Positions 62,495-64,000 of a stretch of DNA of 64,000 nucleotides are shown in pieces (positions within the stretch are counted from its first letter, which is position 1; each line of letters opens with the position of its first letter). A program made the translations under genes and the position numbers. Source of the DNA: Silicimonas sp. (GTDB lineage: Bacteria; Pseudomonadota; Alphaproteobacteria; Rhodobacterales; Rhodobacteraceae); the NCBI GenBank assembly GCA_022820365.1, contig JAJEFO010000131.1:1-64000 (forward strand). The letters run 5' to 3'. The notes below the pieces were generated by a model that saw nothing but the letters and a program-made list of their open reading frames with translations, searched no databases and was not told the DNA's origin.

Positions 62495-63429
62495 CCCGTG
62501 CGCAGATGTTCAGGTTCTTTCAGACCTACGCGGTACTCATCCTCATCGTCGCGCTCATGGTCACGCTTTCGGTCCTGTCCGACAGCTTTCTGACTCTGCG
62601 CAACCTCCTCAACATCTTGAATCAAAACGCCCCGCTGGCGATCATGGCCTCGGCCATGACACTGGTGATAATCGTAGGTGGATTCGACCTCTCGGTCGGC
62701 GCGATCTTTGCCGTGGGTTCAGTCACGTCCGCCTGGATCGCACTGCATGTCGATCCTTATCTGGGGCTCCTTCTCGCACCGCTAATCGGACTGGGCCTCG
62801 GCATGGTCAACGGCATGGTGATTACCCGGCTCAACGTGCACTCATTCCTCGCGACCATCGCAACCAGCCTGATCTTCAAAGGCGTCGCCATCGTTATCTC
62901 CGACGGGCGTTTGATCTCGGTACGCATAGACTCTTACATCTGGCTCGGTCGAGGGAAATTCCTTGGCGTGTTCAACTCGATCTGGATCATGGTGGCCTTC
63001 GCCCTGATTCTCACCTTCCTGCTGACCCGCACCACTTTTGGCCGCCGCATTTTCTCCGTGGGCGGCAACGAAGAAGCCGCGATTCTCTCGGGCATTCGCA
63101 CCCACCGGATCAAGATCGCCACCTTTGCGCTTGCAGGACTTGCCGCGGGTCTCGCCTCGATCATCACGACAAGCCGCGTGGCCTTGGGCCAGGCCTCCGC
63201 TGGCCAGGGGATGGAGCTGCAGGCCATTGCGGCCGTGATACTCGGTGGCACCAGCATCTATGGCGGACAGGGTGCGGTCTGGCGCTCGCTGGCCGGCGTC
63301 TTCCTGCTTGCGCTCATCAACAACGGCTTCAACATCCTGAATGCGGATCCCTTCTTCCGTGACCTGACCACGGGGCTGGTCATCCTTGCCGCCATCGGCG
63401 TGAGTGCGATCGGCCAGGCGCGTCGCTGA
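62491..63429 (+). CDS. ABC transporter permease (RbsC type) of the hyu operon
   Basis: The 312-residue product has eight to nine membrane helices. It has the BPD_transp_2 markers MTLVIIVGGFDLSVGAIFAVGSV, NGMVITRLNVHSFLATIATSLIF, VGGNEEAAILSGIRTHRIKIATFALAGLAAG and LGGTSIYGGQGAVWRSLAGVFLL. It overlaps the ATPase stop by 4 bp (ATGA) and is the last gene of the SBP-hyuAB-ABC operon. Only one permease gene is present, so it should homodimerise. Confidence 0.93.
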   Translation: MTRAQMFRFFQTYAVLILIVALMVTLSVLSDSFLTLRNLLNILNQNAPLAIMASAMTLVIIVGGFDLSVGAIFAVGSVTSAWIALHVDPYLGLLLAPLIGLGLGMVNGMVITRLNVHSFLATIATSLIFKGVAIVISDGRLISVRIDSYIWLGRGKFLGVFNSIWIMVAFALILTFLLTRTTFGRRIFSVGGNEEAAILSGIRTHRIKIATFALAGLAAGLASIITTSRVALGQASAGQGMELQAIAAVILGGTSIYGGQGAVWRSLAGVFLLALINNGFNILNADPFFRDLTTGLVILAAIGVSAIGQARR

Positions 63430-63900
63430 TGCCGCTCCCGACTTCGTCACCACGATCCATGCCGCGGTCCTGAGCGGTGCTCCTGCCTGGCTGTCTGCCG
63501 GTGAGGATGCCGAGACCTTGCAACGGGCCGGGCTCACGGGCATCGCCGAATTGTGCATGTATTCTCGCGCATGCGCGCAGTCCGAACATGGCCAGTTGCT
63601 CCTGCCAGCGCGGCGGAGGCGAAGCCAAAAACGACACAAGCCAAAACCAAGGCCTTCGCGTCTGGTTCCCATTCGGCTTCATCAGATATCTTTGCGAGGC
63701 CAGCTTCGGAACCGACAGGATTCGGATGGGAGTCGTCGTCCCAACCGGCGATTTTCAACTTTCCGCGCAGCCATTGGCCTTTGCGATGACCGACGGCCTG
63801 CGGTATTCGTTGGCCATGGTACCGAGGACAATCTCGCCGACTCGAACGAGACCGCTTCGGCATCGGTCAGATGCCGAAACGGTTCCGGCCTGGCATTAGC
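63430..63900. other. Intergenic stretch of about 470 bp, no supported gene
   Basis: No coding sequence is supported on either strand. Short open frames exist but start inside or just past the permease gene, lack a recognisable family, and have composition like out-of-frame sequence. No terminator with a T-run stands out after the permease. Confidence 0.4.
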
Positions 63901-64000
63901 ATGAGCCGCGACGGGATTCGCGCATCCTGTCTTGCTGAGGAGTCGGCGCTGGTCCGCAATCTGGTTGCTGTGACAGCGCTTGACGCCACCGATCGGGCCG
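63901..64000 (+). CDS. Possible start of a coding sequence cut by the window edge
   Basis: An ATG at 63901 opens a frame (MSRDGIRASCLAEESALVRNLVAVTALDATD...) that runs to the end of the window. The composition is protein-like and the segment is reminiscent of an N-terminal helical region, but 33 codons do not identify a family, and the ribosome-binding site is weak. It could be the first part of a real gene or a chance frame. Confidence 0.3.
   Translation, partial: MSRDGIRASCLAEESALVRNLVAVTALDATDRA

Noticed and set aside
1-64000. CRISPR arrays, rRNA genes and riboswitches
   Set aside because: No regularly spaced repeats, rRNA sequence or recognisable riboswitch aptamer was seen anywhere in the window.

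Overview
The window looks like a chromosomal segment of an alphaproteobacterium, most likely in or near the Rhodobacterales (roseobacter group). Reasons: it is GC-rich; the accD-folC pair and the deoA/deoB/upp/cdd group are arranged as in that order; and it is dense in TRAP, TTT and ribose-type ABC importers plus catabolism of marine organosulfur and methylated-amine compounds. The genus cannot be fixed from sequence reading alone.

Layout. 1-20 kb is mostly core metabolism: ilvD (cut by the window edge), accD-folC, a hydroxyacyl-CoA trio (SDR, acyl-CoA dehydrogenase, APH-type kinase), sseA-GNAT-aminotransferase, a membrane protein with a dead M48-like domain, pyrimidine salvage (cdd-deoA-deoB-upp), maeB, prpE, nadK and glyA. 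The only RNA gene seen is tRNA-Met(CAU) at 21.3 kb.

21.6-31 kb is an accessory block next to that tRNA: a choline-sulfatase-like enzyme with a tripartite tricarboxylate-type (TTT) importer, a divergent ROK regulator, a two-domain metallophosphoesterase and a GcvT/DmdA-like methyltransferase. 31-39 kb is a sulfopropanediol (DHPS) catabolic locus: hpsO-like SDR, hpsN, hpsP-like MDR and comDE on the plus strand, with a convergent TRAP importer on the minus strand. 39-46 kb holds a TerC-type membrane protein and a GMC oxidoreductase, divergent from an IclR regulator, then a dimethylglycine/sarcosine dehydrogenase overlapping an MttB-family methyltransferase.

46-54 kb is a decayed zone: an IS110 transposase remnant, a FrcABC-like sugar/polyol importer with its own SDR, unrecognised coding-like debris, and a tyrosine integrase broken by a nonsense codon and an internal deletion. 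54-63.4 kb is a hydantoinase/oxoprolinase module: GntR/FCD regulator, M24 peptidase and GAF protein on one strand, and SBP-hyuA-hyuB-ATPase-permease on the other, the last four genes linked by 4-bp stop/start overlaps.

Common thread: the accessory genes take up small algal or sponge-type osmolytes and their fragments (choline-O-sulfate, sulfopropanediol, N-methylated glycines, cyclic amides). They would feed carbon into sulfoacetaldehyde, glycine/serine (glyA) and one-carbon metabolism. Each of the four binding-protein genes is followed by a strong GC hairpin before the next gene. Two transposase remnants (IS91, IS110) and the dead integrase show past mobile-element activity.
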